This document shows positions 1 through 10,548 of a DNA stretch of 64,000 nucleotides, one piece after another (positions within the stretch are counted from its first letter, which is position 1; each line of letters starts with the position of its first letter). The notes below the pieces were generated by a model that saw only the letters and a list, made by a program, of their open reading frames with translations, had not been told where the DNA came from and did not search any database. Source of the stretch: Marsupella aquatica (lineage: Eukaryota > Marchantiophyta); contig OZ316899.1 in the NCBI GenBank assembly GCA_973895155.1, forward strand, positions 5,766,001 to 5,830,000, read 5' to 3'. Made by a program: the position numbers and the translations under genes.

Positions 1-2
1 AA

Positions 3-887
3 GATGTTGATACTGCCTTAAGATCCAATCCAGACTTAGTAGCAGTTGTCACTTCATCTACTCAAACACCTCGGAATGCTACTATCAAAAGCAGGTACCC
101 TAGACATCCTGAGTCAAAAGTGCACAAGTATGCCACCACTTGCAAAATAATGCAGGCCAACAGACCACCGGTTGGAGAGTTCTGGAGATACTACTATCTA
201 AAGAAGACTGAGGCAAGCTACATCTTCGATCTTAGGTGTCTTGGTACTTCTAGAGTGGAAATGGCACAATTTGATGAGTTCTGGATTGACTCAATATACT
301 TTCGGCCTATTCTTGCTATGATGCTACTCCAAGGTGATGTAGAGGTAGAGGATTCAGACTTAGTTCTGGCATACTTTGGAAACTTTGCAGCCTATGCCTT
401 GGATTTCGTGGTTTCCTTCCTGATGCAGAGCAAGAAGTCTACTACTCTACAACACGATTACATACCACAAGGACCTAAGGTTACCCTTGTTTCAACCAGT
501 ACATTGGCTGAGAAATAGAGGATCTGGAATAATGTCACTTCTCAGACTCTAGCTGAATTCAACCGATACTTCAGAGATGTCAGATGGAGACTTCGACCCT
601 TCTATTCCAGGATGATGAGTAGTGATGAGTTCCTGTACCATTATCCCCAAGTATATGCTGCTACCTGCAACAACTATGATGTGATCGGGATGTACAAAGA
701 AGCTCTTCGTATAGATTCATGTTATTTGATGAAGAAAATGCCTTTGATGTATCCTGAGAGACAACTGAGGTGCCTACCATACTCCAGAGGATCCCCACGC
801 CAAGCTGAACTGATGGAGGTTACTCAGAACCGAATTGTTACCCTTGTGGAATTGCTGGAACCCGACGACATCCGACAGCAAGCTTGA
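3..887 (+). pseudogene. Unrecognised ORF, open at left edge, one in-frame TAG
   Basis: The frame is open from the window edge to 887 (about 294 codons) except for a TAG at 516-518, so it is probably the decayed 3' part of a longer gene. The protein is rich in aromatic residues and has no low-complexity tracts. Short stretches such as EFWRYYYLKKTEASYIFDL and FNRYFRDVRWRLRPFYSRMM look like a folded helical protein. I see no zinc finger, reverse transcriptase, DDE triad, signal peptide or membrane segment. The surrounding DNA is all mobile, so a transposon or endogenous viral origin is possible. I do not recognise the family and assign no function. Confidence 0.45.
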
Positions 888-2106
888 AGAAGTCTTTTAG
901 TTAGTTTTTAGAGTAGTGCATCTTATCTGATTTTTAGAAATGTGTTCTAGAGCTTTAAAAGTTGTCATACTTATTTAGCATGTAGTCTGTACCTAGGAAA
1001 ACCTCTTGGCAAAATCTCAGAGTTTTCTGACTTATAGGAAGTTAAAAATAGTTGAAATTGCCAAGTCATTACTTTTGTCACGATTACGAGTTACGACTTA
1101 GCTTTTACTAGTTTAAGAGTTACTAGTTTCCGATTACGAGTTTCGATAGACAGCCGATTACGAGTTAATAGTTTACTAGTTACGAGTTCATACTTAGCCA
1201 TTTTTCCGGCTTTTCACTTACTGAATCGCCATTTTAAAATTTTGAGGGGTATGAAGAGGCATGTCTCTTCGACCCTGTGACCTCTCACTCAGTAGATTTT
1301 TACTATAAGACCCCTCTACCACTAGTGTAGATGATGGTAAAGTTAAGCAATTTTTGCCTTTCCTTGGTGTTCTGCCAGTTGATCATGAATGTTAAGAGTT
1401 CGAGATCAAGCTTGACACCAGGAGAAGACTTTCCTCCTTCTTGTGGTTTAATCCTTCGAATAAATCATGGGAAGTAAAATCCCAATTGTGTAAATCTTAT
1501 GAGATCTGATGACAGATTCCTCTTTGGGTGACTCATTACAATCTCCTGAGTTCTTGGAGTTAACTCACTGAGTTTAAGTCTTATTTGAAATTGATGGATT
1601 TTCTTTCATGTTGCTTAGTACCATCTAAATGTTGAAGTAGCTATTTTTTAGATCTTATCTGAGTACCATTTAGAAAGAAAGGATAAGACATGTTGACGGC
1701 ATTTTAAAAGGTACTCTAGTAAGCAATTTAGATCTGAAAAGCAATATGGATTTGAATCCTTAAGTCTTTTCATTTTGATTTATGTCTAAGGAGTAACCTT
1801 GGTCTATTCCAGACTCCCTTAGCATACTTTGAGATATTTTTCCTTGTGTTTTGTTAATCATTTCCTTTTCATTAATTTATGGTTACATGATGCTGAGTTG
1901 TCATTAAAAACCACTCACCGCTGTGGAGCGATCTTCAAAATACCTTAGTAAAGTAATCAATCCTGATTACTATGTGTTAAAGAGAGTTCTTAAACTCTCA
2001 TTTGTGTTTTTTATGTATCAAATCAACCCCATCTTGTTCTTTACGGGAACGAATACCGAGTTTGAAGACCTTTAAGTGTGTTTTTGGTTCTTCATAGCAA
2101 ACTACA
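888..2106. other. Non-coding AT-rich stretch between the decayed ORF and element 1
   Basis: No open frame of note on either strand. A TATA-like CTATAAGA lies near 1303-1310, and the stretch contains the short direct repeats listed separately. It may be the trailer of whatever carried the ORF at 3-887, or the piece that truncated the 5' end of element 1. Similarity to element 1 gag starts abruptly at about 2107. Confidence 0.4.
1081..1188. repeat. Short direct repeats CGATTACGAGTT
   Basis: The 12-mer CGATTACGAGTT occurs at 1081-1092, 1131-1142 and 1155-1166, with a partial copy (TACGAGTT) at 1181-1188. TACTAGTT and TTACTAG variants lie between them. This could be a protein-binding cluster or plain sequence drift. 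Confidence 0.6.
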
Positions 2107-2112
2107 GTCATA

Positions 2113-3246
2113 GTGGATAATTTGACCAAGGAAAACCAGGGCAATGCGGGTGATGCCTCAGCCCCGGGAGGTCATGGTGCTCGCAAGACGCGGGGGATGT
2201 CACCAAAATCCATGAGAGAACCTAAGGACAGGCGGCCCGCAAAGGGAAGACGGTTGGAGGACCGTCCTCATACAACTTGCAAGGGCCCAACCGCTGACGA
2301 CGGTGTGGGTCCGTTGACTCAAGACCAACGACTCATTTATGAGCAACTGGAACACAACAAGGGGGCCCAAATTAAGTACTTACTTAGTCTGGGTAGTCAG
2401 AGTGCGTCGCGTCCCGAGGGGGGAATGGTAGTTGGACGGAGTATGTTCCTCCAACTTACGACGGGGCCTACGAGTAGAGTGGACAAAAGTTCATGAGTTG
2501 GCTCTCCACAATGGAGATTCATCTCCAACCAAACGTGCGTTGAGCGTCCCACTTGGGCTACCGCAACCGCTCCTTACCTGAAGGACTATGCCTTGACTTG
2601 GTACAAGTCATGGAAGAAGTTGCGAGAGGACTCCTCCTTGCCGTTAACTTGGGAAAACCTGGTTGAGGGACTCCGTGCTCATGTCACCACTAAGTACCCG
2701 GAGCGACACGCTCAGAAATGTGTAACGGAGATGAGCTTCAGGGGTGATATCCAAAAGTTCATCACTTATTACCAGAACCAGTTGGCGTGTATCCCGACGG
2801 GGCAGGAGACCCTACATACACAGCTTCACAACTTTATAGTGAAGCTCTCGCCGTTGCTCAGGGAAAAGTTACAGGAAAAGCGTCACAAGTTCAAAACGCT
2901 TTTTGACGCCTTCGACAAGGCCACTACGTTGGTGAATAACCAACCGGACTTGGCGAAGGTGGGTGGCAAGGGATTTGAGGGGGAAGCTGGGAAAGCAAAA
3001 GGTCTCGGGAATAAGCGTAAGCAACCTGAGGGGGCGGGGGCCGGTGGTTCGGACCCCCATCCCCATAATGGAGAAGCTAAGCAAAACTGGAAGGCTGGCA
3101 ACTTCAAGAAAGGAACCTCATCGGTGCAGAAAGCAAAGAAGTAGGCACTCATGGAGCAGAGGCGGGCTGAAGGTTTGTGCTTCACGTGTGGTGCCATGGG
3201 CCATCAAAGTAAGGATTGTTCCATAAAGGTGGCAAGCCAAGCGGAG
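2113..3246 (+). pseudogene. gag: Element 1 gag (capsid and zinc knuckle), frameshifted
   Basis: Structural polyprotein of element 1. The N-terminal part (2113-2496) is basic. After a frame change the capsid region runs from 2593 to 3144, with the usual helical Ty3 capsid pattern around TWENLVEGLRAHV and LREKLQEKRHKFKTLF. A TAG at 3142-3144 interrupts the same frame. It then continues into a CCHC zinc knuckle (C-X2-C-X4-H-X4-C) at 3178-3219. The first part matches the minus-strand gag remnant at 29475-29640, which has an additional upstream gag N-terminus. This copy therefore lacks its true start. Confidence 0.8.
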
Positions 3247-3360
3247 ATGGAGGGCAGGAGAGCATTAAGGTAAGTATTGCTCTAACCGAACCCTTAGTAG
3301 CTGATAAGGTACCTGTACGGGATGTCCCTGCCGGAGAGAAGATACCTAAAGTTAAGGCAA

Positions 3361-3717
3361 TGGATCCTAAAAAATTGATTTTTGTGAATGTTACTTCTAT
3401 GGTAATTTGGGTGTTGCTTTGGTGGATACAGGCGCGATCGCCTGCTTCATAAGTGGGCAGGCGGCAGCACGTCTTGGGGTGGACGTGGAAGAGTTGCTAC
3501 AACCGTTAGTGTGCAAGTTTGCCAACGACACAAAACGGATAGTGTCGAGAGTAGTACATAGACTTTGAGTAGAGGTCATAGGCAAACAACAAAATTTTGT
3601 TAGTCAGGAGATGTTCTACGTTCTAGACGGTCTAGCCATAGACTTCATTTTGTTGGTAGGTTATCTCAAAAAGCACAATGTTACCTTGAAACCGGGGGGT
3701 GAAGTGCTCCATTTTCC
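3361..3717 (+). pseudogene. Element 1 aspartic protease region
   Basis: Retropepsin-like protease that would mature the polyprotein. The active-site triplet D-T-G is encoded at 3425-3433 within ALVDTGAIACFI. A downstream LDGLAIDFILLVGYL stretch corresponds to the usual flap-to-C-terminal region with a conserved (I/V)LG-like turn. A TGA interrupts the frame near 3566, and the frame then changes before RT. Confidence 0.7.
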
Positions 3718-3761
3718 CAATAAGGGCGGAGCCCATCATTGTACACAAAATTACCGAAAAT

Positions 3762-5166
3762 AAAAAAAGATTTCTCAAAGTAAGTAAAGTGTCGTGGTTG
3801 TCTCCGTGTGTATCGGCAAAGCAATGGTGGAAATACTTCAAGGGTGGACATGAATGTTTCTTCTTTCATCTCCACCCAGTTAAGGAGGCTACTTCGCAGC
3901 CTAAGGTTAAGTCAGCTAAGGTCGGGCCCGATTGCGGTCAAATTCCTGAAATTTTAGAGGAATTCAATGACGTGCTCTCGCAAAAGCTACCTAAAGGTTT
4001 ACCCCCGCGGAGAGAAGTGGATCACCAAGTTGAGTTGGAGCCGGGTTTGGCTCCTCCGGCTAAAGCTCCTTATCATCTGAACCTGAATGAGCGAATGATG
4101 TTGAAGAACGCCTTGGAAGAGTTGATTGACCAAGGGTTCATTCGCCCTAGTAAGAGTCCTTATGGGGCGCCCGCGCTATTTGTGTCCAAAAAGGATGGTA
4201 CTTTGAGATTGTGCACAGATTACCGGCCTTCAATAAGCAGACGGTAAAGAACAAGTACCCGTTACCTCATATGGATGACCTCTTTGATTGCCTCTCCAGG
4301 GCTAAGAAGTTTTCAAAGGTGGACTTGCGGTCTGGGTATTACCAGATCCACATGGCTAAGGGAGACGAGTATAAGACTGCAATGCGCACAAGGTTTGGAT
4401 CCTATGAGTTTTTGGTTATGCCATTTGGGTTGTGTAATGCAACCGCGACGTTCATGAAGATGATGAATACCATCTTTCATGACTTGTTAGACCAGGGATT
4501 GGTTGTCTTTATTGATGACATCCTAATCTACTCGAAAATGTTGGAGAAACATGAGCAATTGCTCAGAGAAGTGTTCTCTCGCCTTCGTAAGGCTTGTCTC
4601 TTTGCTAAACCTAGCAAGTGCGAGTTTGCAATGAACGAGATTCAGTTCCTCGGCCATACCTGTACCCCGGAAGGGATTACGCCTAGTGAGGACAAGCTTA
4701 AGGAGATCAAAGAATGGGAGCGCCCGTCCAATGTAAGGCAGGTTAGAGCCTTCTTAGGATTTACGGGGTTCTATCAGAGATACATGAAAGACTGTGCAAG
4801 GATCGCGAGGCCCCTAAATGCGCTAACATTGAAAAACAAAGTGTTTGTGTGGACACAAGATTGCAAGTTAGCATTCCTAGAACTTAAGCGGCTAATGATA
4901 ACGCCATCGGTTCTAAAGTTACCTGAGATGGGGAAGCCGTTCGAGATTTGGACAGACGCAAGTGATTATGCCATTGGCGCTTGTCTTCATCAAGATGGCC
5001 ATCCTGTGGCCTTTGAGTCATGTAAGTTGGAAAATCATTGGATCAGACCTGAAAGGGAAATGTATGTTATGATCTATGCATTGAAGAAGTGGGAGATTTA
5101 CCTTAAGAATGGTCCCAAAGTGGTAATCCACACAGATAGCTTGCCGGTCGGGTACTTCAGTGTCAC
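3762..5166 (+). pseudogene. pol: Element 1 reverse transcriptase and RNase H N-terminus
   Basis: RT fingers, palm and thumb are recognisable. LRLCTDYRP is followed by a one-base deletion near 4226, where the expected Leu-Asn is lost. Then come KYPLPHMDDLF, MPFGLCNAT and the catalytic VVFIDDIL (Asp pair at 4514-4519). The connection FLGFTGFYQRYMKDCARIA leads into RNase H with WTDASDYAIGACL and IHTDSL. The frame is cut at 5166 by the 4.0-kb insertion and resumes at 9171. Residues on the two sides join smoothly as SVT and FSSKPRLNPKEMRW. Confidence 0.9.
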
Positions 5167-6061
5167 GTCGTAGGCTTCGGCCTTAACTCAGATTTCAGCT
5201 TAGACGGGCACATCCCTCATAAATCTGAGGGTTCGGGCAGGAAGGGAAGCACGTAATGCACCTTATTCTCGTAAACTAGCGCTAAGTGCGCATACTGCTA
5301 AATACGAACACCTCCTAGGTATGGTTTGTGTTCCGCCGCCGGAACTTACCTTAGTCGATAGCAGGATCGACCCCGGCTTAAGGGCTTCTAAGCCTTCGTG
5401 CTGTCCGCCTTCGATCCAGATTCGATGATACAGGTCCTCAACCCGTGCTCGCAACCACTTACCCGTAGGCTGCACCCTGTGCACGTCTCGGGTAGTGCGT
5501 TCGGCCTGGCGCTGCCACCCATATACGAGAAACCCACACACATATGCGCACACATGCATACAATCTCGATTTACACGAAGGAAAATGATGGGAAAGGATT
5601 TTACTACAAAGGGAACATATGCGTACACTTAGTTGACACGACAGCCCTGGAATGCACAGGTTCAAGGCCGAGGGTGCACACTACAACAGAGCCCGGCTCC
5701 GCACTCGCCCGGCGAGCTTAGTCCTACCCCCTCCCCTTGGTACTCTGTCATTCCCAGAGGTCGGGACTCCCCGCATGTCCCGCGGATGTCCGACTCTGAA
5801 ACTAAAAACCCCCCCCCCTTGCCTCTACCGAGGGGTGCACTAAATACTAAGAGCCGAGGAACGGGGTGTCCTCTCGCCGAAGATTCGCTGACTAAGGTCC
5901 TAACTAAGCTGACAGTCAGGCCGGAAAATGGCTGTGTCTTATTAGAAGATCCTAATCTACGCAGGCTGGACAGCAGGGCAGCGCTGCTGTACCTAAGGCA
6001 GGTGCCTGTCCCAAGAGCCTGACTAAGCCAATCCTAATCCTAATCTATTCCTACTCCGCCG
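5167..6061. other. Non-coding tail of the 4.0-kb insertion
   Basis: This is the downstream flank of the minus-strand 882-codon ORF. It is GC-rich, contains a C run near 5810-5818, and has no supported gene. Parts resemble the left half of the degenerate relative near 31900-31970. The other flank (8823-9170) is also non-coding. Confidence 0.4.
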
Positions 6062-8710
6062 CTAATGCCTGGCACGCTTGCCAGAGCCGCCCGAATGGGA
6101 ATGGCCATCCCGCTGCCTTCGAAGCCTGTCATTGTCCGCTTTGAGGAGCTGGACCTGGTCCAGCAGAGATTCGTTCTCTCGCCTCACCGCGTCCGTCTCC
6201 TCTGCTGCCTCCTGACATGCCTCCTCCAGCTGCTGGGCGTCGCTCGTCAGTTTACTCGCCAGCTGGTCCTGCTTCTCGGCCTCGGTTTGGAGCCGTGCCA
6301 TCTCGGCCTGCAGCGTGGCTATCTCCGTCGCGTCCCGCTGGGCTCGCTCCTTGGCCTCCTCCAGGTCTTTCTGCCAGGTGACAGCTTGTTTCTTCAAACT
6401 GTCAATCTGGTTCCGGAGTCGTGTAATCTCGGCCTCGTTCCCAGCTTTGGCCTGTTCGGCTAGGGCGGTAAGAGCGTACGCCTTTGCTAACAACTCATCG
6501 GCGGCTGCAACCTTGGGTCGTAGTTGCAGAAGCTCAGCCTCTTGAGCCACCACTTCGTTCTTTAGGTACACGGACTCCACCCGGTACCGCTCTATCCTCT
6601 GAAGGGCCTCCGACTGGGCCCGATCTGCCTTTACGGCGGCAACCAACTCCTGATTGAAGAAACAGGCTACCTTTCGGGCCATGAACTCCCCGGTATCCCG
6701 GGCAATTTGATGAGAGAAATCTCCCAGAAGCCCGTTCAGAAACGTACCCTGTACGAAGAGTTCCGGGTGGTCCAAGTTGTGCCTGTCCGGATTTGGGCAC
6801 GGGCAGACATCAACACGCGCAGGGGCCGGGGCAGTGACGTCCAGCCCTGGGGACATAACGTTGGAAGGGGCTGGAGTGTCCTCCTGCAGCGATGTCCGGT
6901 TCTCCGGAATTGCCATCGGCGGGTCCTTGGGAGACCCGGGTTCGGGTAAGACCTCTGCCGTACCAACTTCTGTACTTAGCCCGGCTAGTTGGGTCGCATC
7001 AACGGTTGCGACGACCGACCCCTCCGGCGCCTCCTCGGTTACGATTACAGCTATTTGTGGAGGTGGGGTGGGTGAAGCTGGCGTGTCCACTGGACTTCGG
7101 GCCTCGGGTTGGGGCCGTCTCTCCAATGCCGGAAAAACCCACCTAGCTGGGACCAGCTTTGTAACGTTGATGCAGGGAAGGGTTCGTCGATCAAACCGGG
7201 CGTACCACTCAAGAATGATTTCGATATGGCTAGCGAAATACGCCTTCCCGCCAATGTACAGTGTCTTCCTTCGCCGCTCCATCTCTTCATGGAATTTCTT
7301 AGCGAAGTACGACGCCCATTTCCTAGGTCGATAGTTCTCGACCTGGATAACCTGGGCGGCGGAGATCTCCCCCCGGGGTTCCATCATGTGGAGAGCGTAC
7401 CTCTGGAACTCCAGCCGCTCAGCTATCTCGGGCATGAGGCAGGTCCTCATCACGAACCCGTTGTCTACTGATCCCTCTGAGGGAAAACTTGAAGATTGGT
7501 ACTTGGCCCCCTTGCCCCCGGGAGCCCGTGATTCGACTCGATGGTCACCTTCGGGTAACCCGAAGATCATCTTGAGCCGTTCTTCTGTGAGGGACATATT
7601 CCTTCCCCACAGCCGAGTCTGTTGACGTACGTCGTCATAATTCTTGACGAATTCTGTCATGTCCTCCCCGTAGTACCTGCAAGTGTTCCAGGGGAGAGAG
7701 GTGAGGTGCTCAAATCCCTGAGTCTTCAGGTACACCGCATGCTTTGGATGGAGGATGTTGCTATGAACGTTTTCCCCCATGCGATGCATCGTCACCTTGG
7801 CTACGGCTACCGTGGCCAACGGTAACCCGGATGCAGTGGCGGATTCCTTCCTCTTCTTTCCCCGTGACTGACTCGGGGAAGGTGATACTTCCCCATCCTC
7901 CCGATCGGGCCTGGGGAGTGCCACTGCGGTTGGTAACGGGCCCGGGGCGGCCACGGTCACTATGTTGTCTGCTGGGGCCGCTCCTGGGGTCAGAGCAGGG
8001 GGTGGGGACGATATAGTGTCGGCCCCCCGCGCGCTTGTTCCTCTGGGCCGCCTGGTCAAGGGTGGGGTAGCCTCGTCGTCATCGCTAAGATCCACAGCGT
8101 TGATGACGGAGCGTACCTGTGCTGGCTGGGTGATAGGTGGTGGAGTTTGGCTAGGCTGCGGCTGAGGCTGAAGCTGAAGTTGAGGCTTGGGTTGCATGGG
8201 CACGGGTACGGATACGGGTACAGGTCCGGCTGAGTTGGTCATGTTGGTTGATGGCCGAGTTCCCATGAAGCTCTGCAGGTGCTGGTAGAAGTTCTCCGAA
8301 GCGAGTGCGGACGCCCTTGTCGAACGGTTGGTACTGGACTCGCCGTTAATGACAGCCCGAACCTGGGCAGGGATGTGGTCGAAGTGATGTCGCTGCAGGT
8401 CGATTGTACCCGGGATATTGAAGACCTCGTCCGGAAGCCGAAGCAATGCTTCCCAGAACCCGATATATTTGTCTCCGTTGAAGAAGTACCCAGATACCTC
8501 AGCTGGTCGGTAAAGCTCGCTCTGAGACGGGTAGTCAAAGTTAAGGACGTAGTGGTGTCGTCCTGCTAGGCGGATGGCTCTCTCATATTCGCATTCGATC
8601 TCGTATCGGCGCGGGTTGGCGTGTTTCAATGAATCGGCCAAGTGCCTTCCGGTAGATAGGAACTGCGTCCAGAATCGAATGGCCGAGCTGGAGAGGATCG
8701 TGTGCGACAT
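6062..8710 (-). CDS. Long ORF of the 4.0-kb insertion: plant-transposon-protein-like region plus coiled coil
   Basis: This is an intact 882-codon frame, unusual in a window where nearly everything else is broken. Residues 1-110 are an aromatic/basic folded region. Residues 170-300 are a Pro/Gln/Asp-rich linker with a short acidic patch (DLSDDDEAT). Residues 310-520 resemble the putative plant transposon protein family (PF20167-like), judging by TEFVKNYDDVRQQTRLWG, LKMIFGLPEGD and SHIEIILEWYARF. Residues 520-650 are Pro-rich, 700-860 form a long heptad coiled coil, and the tail is basic. The ATG at 8708-8710 follows a TATA box by about 100 nt. A gag-like or DNA-associated role is inference, because no catalytic motif is visible. 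Confidence 0.65.
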   Translation of the reverse strand: MSHTILSSSAIRFWTQFLSTGRHLADSLKHANPRRYEIECEYERAIRLAGRHHYVLNFDYPSQSELYRPAEVSGYFFNGDKYIGFWEALLRLPDEVFNIPGTIDLQRHHFDHIPAQVRAVINGESSTNRSTRASALASENFYQHLQSFMGTRPSTNMTNSAGPVPVSVPVPMQPKPQLQLQPQPQPSQTPPPITQPAQVRSVINAVDLSDDDEATPPLTRRPRGTSARGADTISSPPPALTPGAAPADNIVTVAAPGPLPTAVALPRPDREDGEVSPSPSQSRGKKRKESATASGLPLATVAVAKVTMHRMGENVHSNILHPKHAVYLKTQGFEHLTSLPWNTCRYYGEDMTEFVKNYDDVRQQTRLWGRNMSLTEERLKMIFGLPEGDHRVESRAPGGKGAKYQSSSFPSEGSVDNGFVMRTCLMPEIAERLEFQRYALHMMEPRGEISAAQVIQVENYRPRKWASYFAKKFHEEMERRRKTLYIGGKAYFASHIEIILEWYARFDRRTLPCINVTKLVPARWVFPALERRPQPEARSPVDTPASPTPPPQIAVIVTEEAPEGSVVATVDATQLAGLSTEVGTAEVLPEPGSPKDPPMAIPENRTSLQEDTPAPSNVMSPGLDVTAPAPARVDVCPCPNPDRHNLDHPELFVQGTFLNGLLGDFSHQIARDTGEFMARKVACFFNQELVAAVKADRAQSEALQRIERYRVESVYLKNEVVAQEAELLQLRPKVAAADELLAKAYALTALAEQAKAGNEAEITRLRNQIDSLKKQAVTWQKDLEEAKERAQRDATEIATLQAEMARLQTEAEKQDQLASKLTSDAQQLEEACQEAAEETDAVRRENESLLDQVQLLKADNDRLRRQRDGHSHSGGSGKRARH

Positions 8711-8807
8711 TCAGAGGAGATAGTAGTGGCGACCTAGAGAGAACGAGAGAGCTGGGGTCGAAGCTGGCGCGCGGACTGATGGACTGGTGCACTACAAAGG
8801 GTTGGCT

Positions 8808-8820
8808 CCCCTTTTATACT
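8808..8820 (-). promoter_or_regulatory. TATA box upstream of the 882-codon ORF
   Basis: On the minus strand TATAAAAGG (8818 to 8810) lies about 100 nt before the start codon at 8710, the expected geometry for a Pol II core promoter with a short 5' UTR. Confidence 0.55.
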
Positions 8821-9170
8821 TTGAGGGCTTGTCGATCCCCGACGTCTCCTCGACGCCCATAGGTTGAACCGCTCACGCTTGTGGTGTACCGGCCACTCCG
8901 CCGGTCTGAGTCAGCGTGCGTCAGTGGCCGCTTCCTTAAGTTCGTTATACGGACCCGAGGGAGGGGCCCCTCCACGCTCGTAACCCGGGTGTGCGAATAG
9001 CGACCCGCCGCCAGCCCGAACCTGAAGTCCCCCTTATTGCCTAATGATGTCCTACCCCTAATGATTACCTAAATACTGTCGTTATGCTAATAATAGCGGC
9101 CTAAGACCCACCTAACGCGCGTGCCGAGCGCAGTTAGACTGAATCACTCATTAACCGCCGTACCGGCGGC

Positions 9171-9643
9171 GTCACATTCAGCTCTAAGCCAAGGCTAAAC
9201 CCCAAGGAAATGCGCTGGTAGATGTTCTTGGCGGATTTTGATTTTGAAGTCCGTCACGTTCCTAGGAAGACAAACACGACAGCCGACGCATTATTGCGCA
9301 AGGACCAGCATCGTGTCAATGGGATCACGATGCTCAAATCCAAGTGGCCAAAGGTTCTGGCCGCAGCGTATGGGGATGACAGGTTAGCTAAGGAATGGCA
9401 AAGCAATGGGGGTAGCCAAGGCAAGGTAAGGCACGTATTGTTGGGGTTGGATGCGACGCATAATGTTTAGTTATGGCAATATAAGCAGAGGCGTGTGTAC
9501 ATACCAGAGTCTCTAAGGTTAGAGGTTCTGCAAAAGTACCACAACTCGCCCTGGGGAGGGCATGGAGGACAAGCCGCTACGCATCGCAGCATGTTGCGAG
9601 ATGTGTATTGGCCGGACATGAAGAAATCAGTCCTTCAACACGT
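9171..9643 (+). pseudogene. pol: Element 1 RNase H end and integrase N-terminus
   Basis: This continues the frame broken at 5166. NPKEMRW is followed by a TAG (9219-9221) where related elements have Gln, then MFLADFDFEVRHVPRKTN and an ADALLRK ending typical of Ty3 RNase H. The integrase zinc-binding part begins around YHNSPWGGHGG and DVYWPDMKKSVLQH. It stops at 9643 where element 2 is inserted. The cysteines of the HHCC finger (CYSCQ) appear on the far side at 26270. Confidence 0.85.
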
Positions 9644-10492
9644 TGTCGCGAGGACTTAAAGTTAGGGGCTCCTCGGGCAAACTGAGCGTTTTTGGCTGCG
9701 ATTGGGATAGGCAACAAGCACTGTTTGGAGCAAACTCTCACTCCTTTATATTTTTTACTTTTCTCACAAAGGTTACAATAGGTGCCCTCGAGTAAGCTTG
9801 CCCACAAGAGTCTCATAACTGGCCCTACGGCGGGCCGCTACACCTAACTTGTCAAGTAGAACTCCTCGAGTGACTAACTACTCAAAATCTGACGGAAAAA
9901 CTATCCTCCTTAGCTCACAAAACCAAAACTCGACTAGCTACTCCACTAGTCTAAAACAGCTCACACGGAACTCGGGCCTGGACCAACGAGGCTCCAAACT
10001 CAAGAAATCCTCACCTGGATCGACAAGACTCCAAACTTGAGAAATCCCTGCCTGGATCAATGAGACTCCAAACTCAAGAAATTCCCCGCCTGGATCGAAA
10101 ACTCCACACCTGGATCCAACACTTGCTCAGAACTCCAAAACCGCCGCACAACAGTCGAGTTCTGCAGAACGGAGCGGAACTCACAGAACGCAACTCAACA
10201 GATCTCAATAGACAACCGCCAACCTCAATGAGCCCAGGCTCAAGTCTTAAGTAGCATTGGAAACCCAACCATCCAGCCTGAGCCATTTGCCATCAGCGAG
10301 GCTCATCCAAACTCCAAGCCTGGTGACTCACCCAAACACCAAACCTGGTGACGACGAGTCACCCAATCACCAAACCTCAATCCATCCAACCAAGCAGCCC
10401 CTTCGAGTCAGCATGCACGCAACCCAACCAGGAGGCCTCGCCCATCATCCCCTATAAAAGCCATTCCTGAGCCAAATTCTTTCGACATGACA
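9644..10492 (-). repeat. Element 2 left (3') LTR
   Basis: This 849-bp LTR begins TGTCGCGAGG and ends ATGACA in plus orientation, and matches 16399-16750 joined to 25768-26269. It contains several short Pro/Leu-type direct repeats of the form CTCCAAACTCAAGAAAT. A TATA-like CCTATAAAAG sits near the right end on the plus strand, so it points outward from the left LTR against the element's own coding strand. Confidence 0.85.
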
Positions 10493-10503
10493 TCCTCCCC
10501 TAG
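10493..10503 (-). promoter_or_regulatory. Element 2 polypurine tract
   Basis: On the minus strand TAGGGGAGGA directly precedes the 3' LTR start TGTCATG. This is the expected plus-strand primer of an LTR retrotransposon. Confidence 0.55.
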
Positions 10504-10548
10504 TAAACCTGAGCAGCCTCCGGTCTGCTCCAATCCATCAGATTTCCT

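Larger units (their letters stand above)
5167..9170 (-). mobile_element. 4.0-kb insertion with an 882-codon ORF, class uncertain
   Basis: The insertion is delimited exactly by the 5-bp duplication GTCAC (5162-5166 and 9171-9175) inside the RNase H frame of element 1. It is 4004 bp long. I find neither terminal direct repeats with TG/CA ends nor convincing terminal inverted repeats. The right end is nearly palindromic (CCGCCGTACCGGCGG, 9156-9170). The only long ORF is on the minus strand. A 5-bp duplication is typical of Ty3-type integrases, so a non-autonomous passenger of an LTR element is plausible. A degenerate relative lies at 32440-33760. Confidence 0.75.

Noticed and set aside
6065-8165. 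Several plus-strand frames under the 882-codon ORF
   Set aside because: Short, overlapping in different frames and without motifs, whereas the minus-strand frame is single and long with a TATA box and coiled coil.
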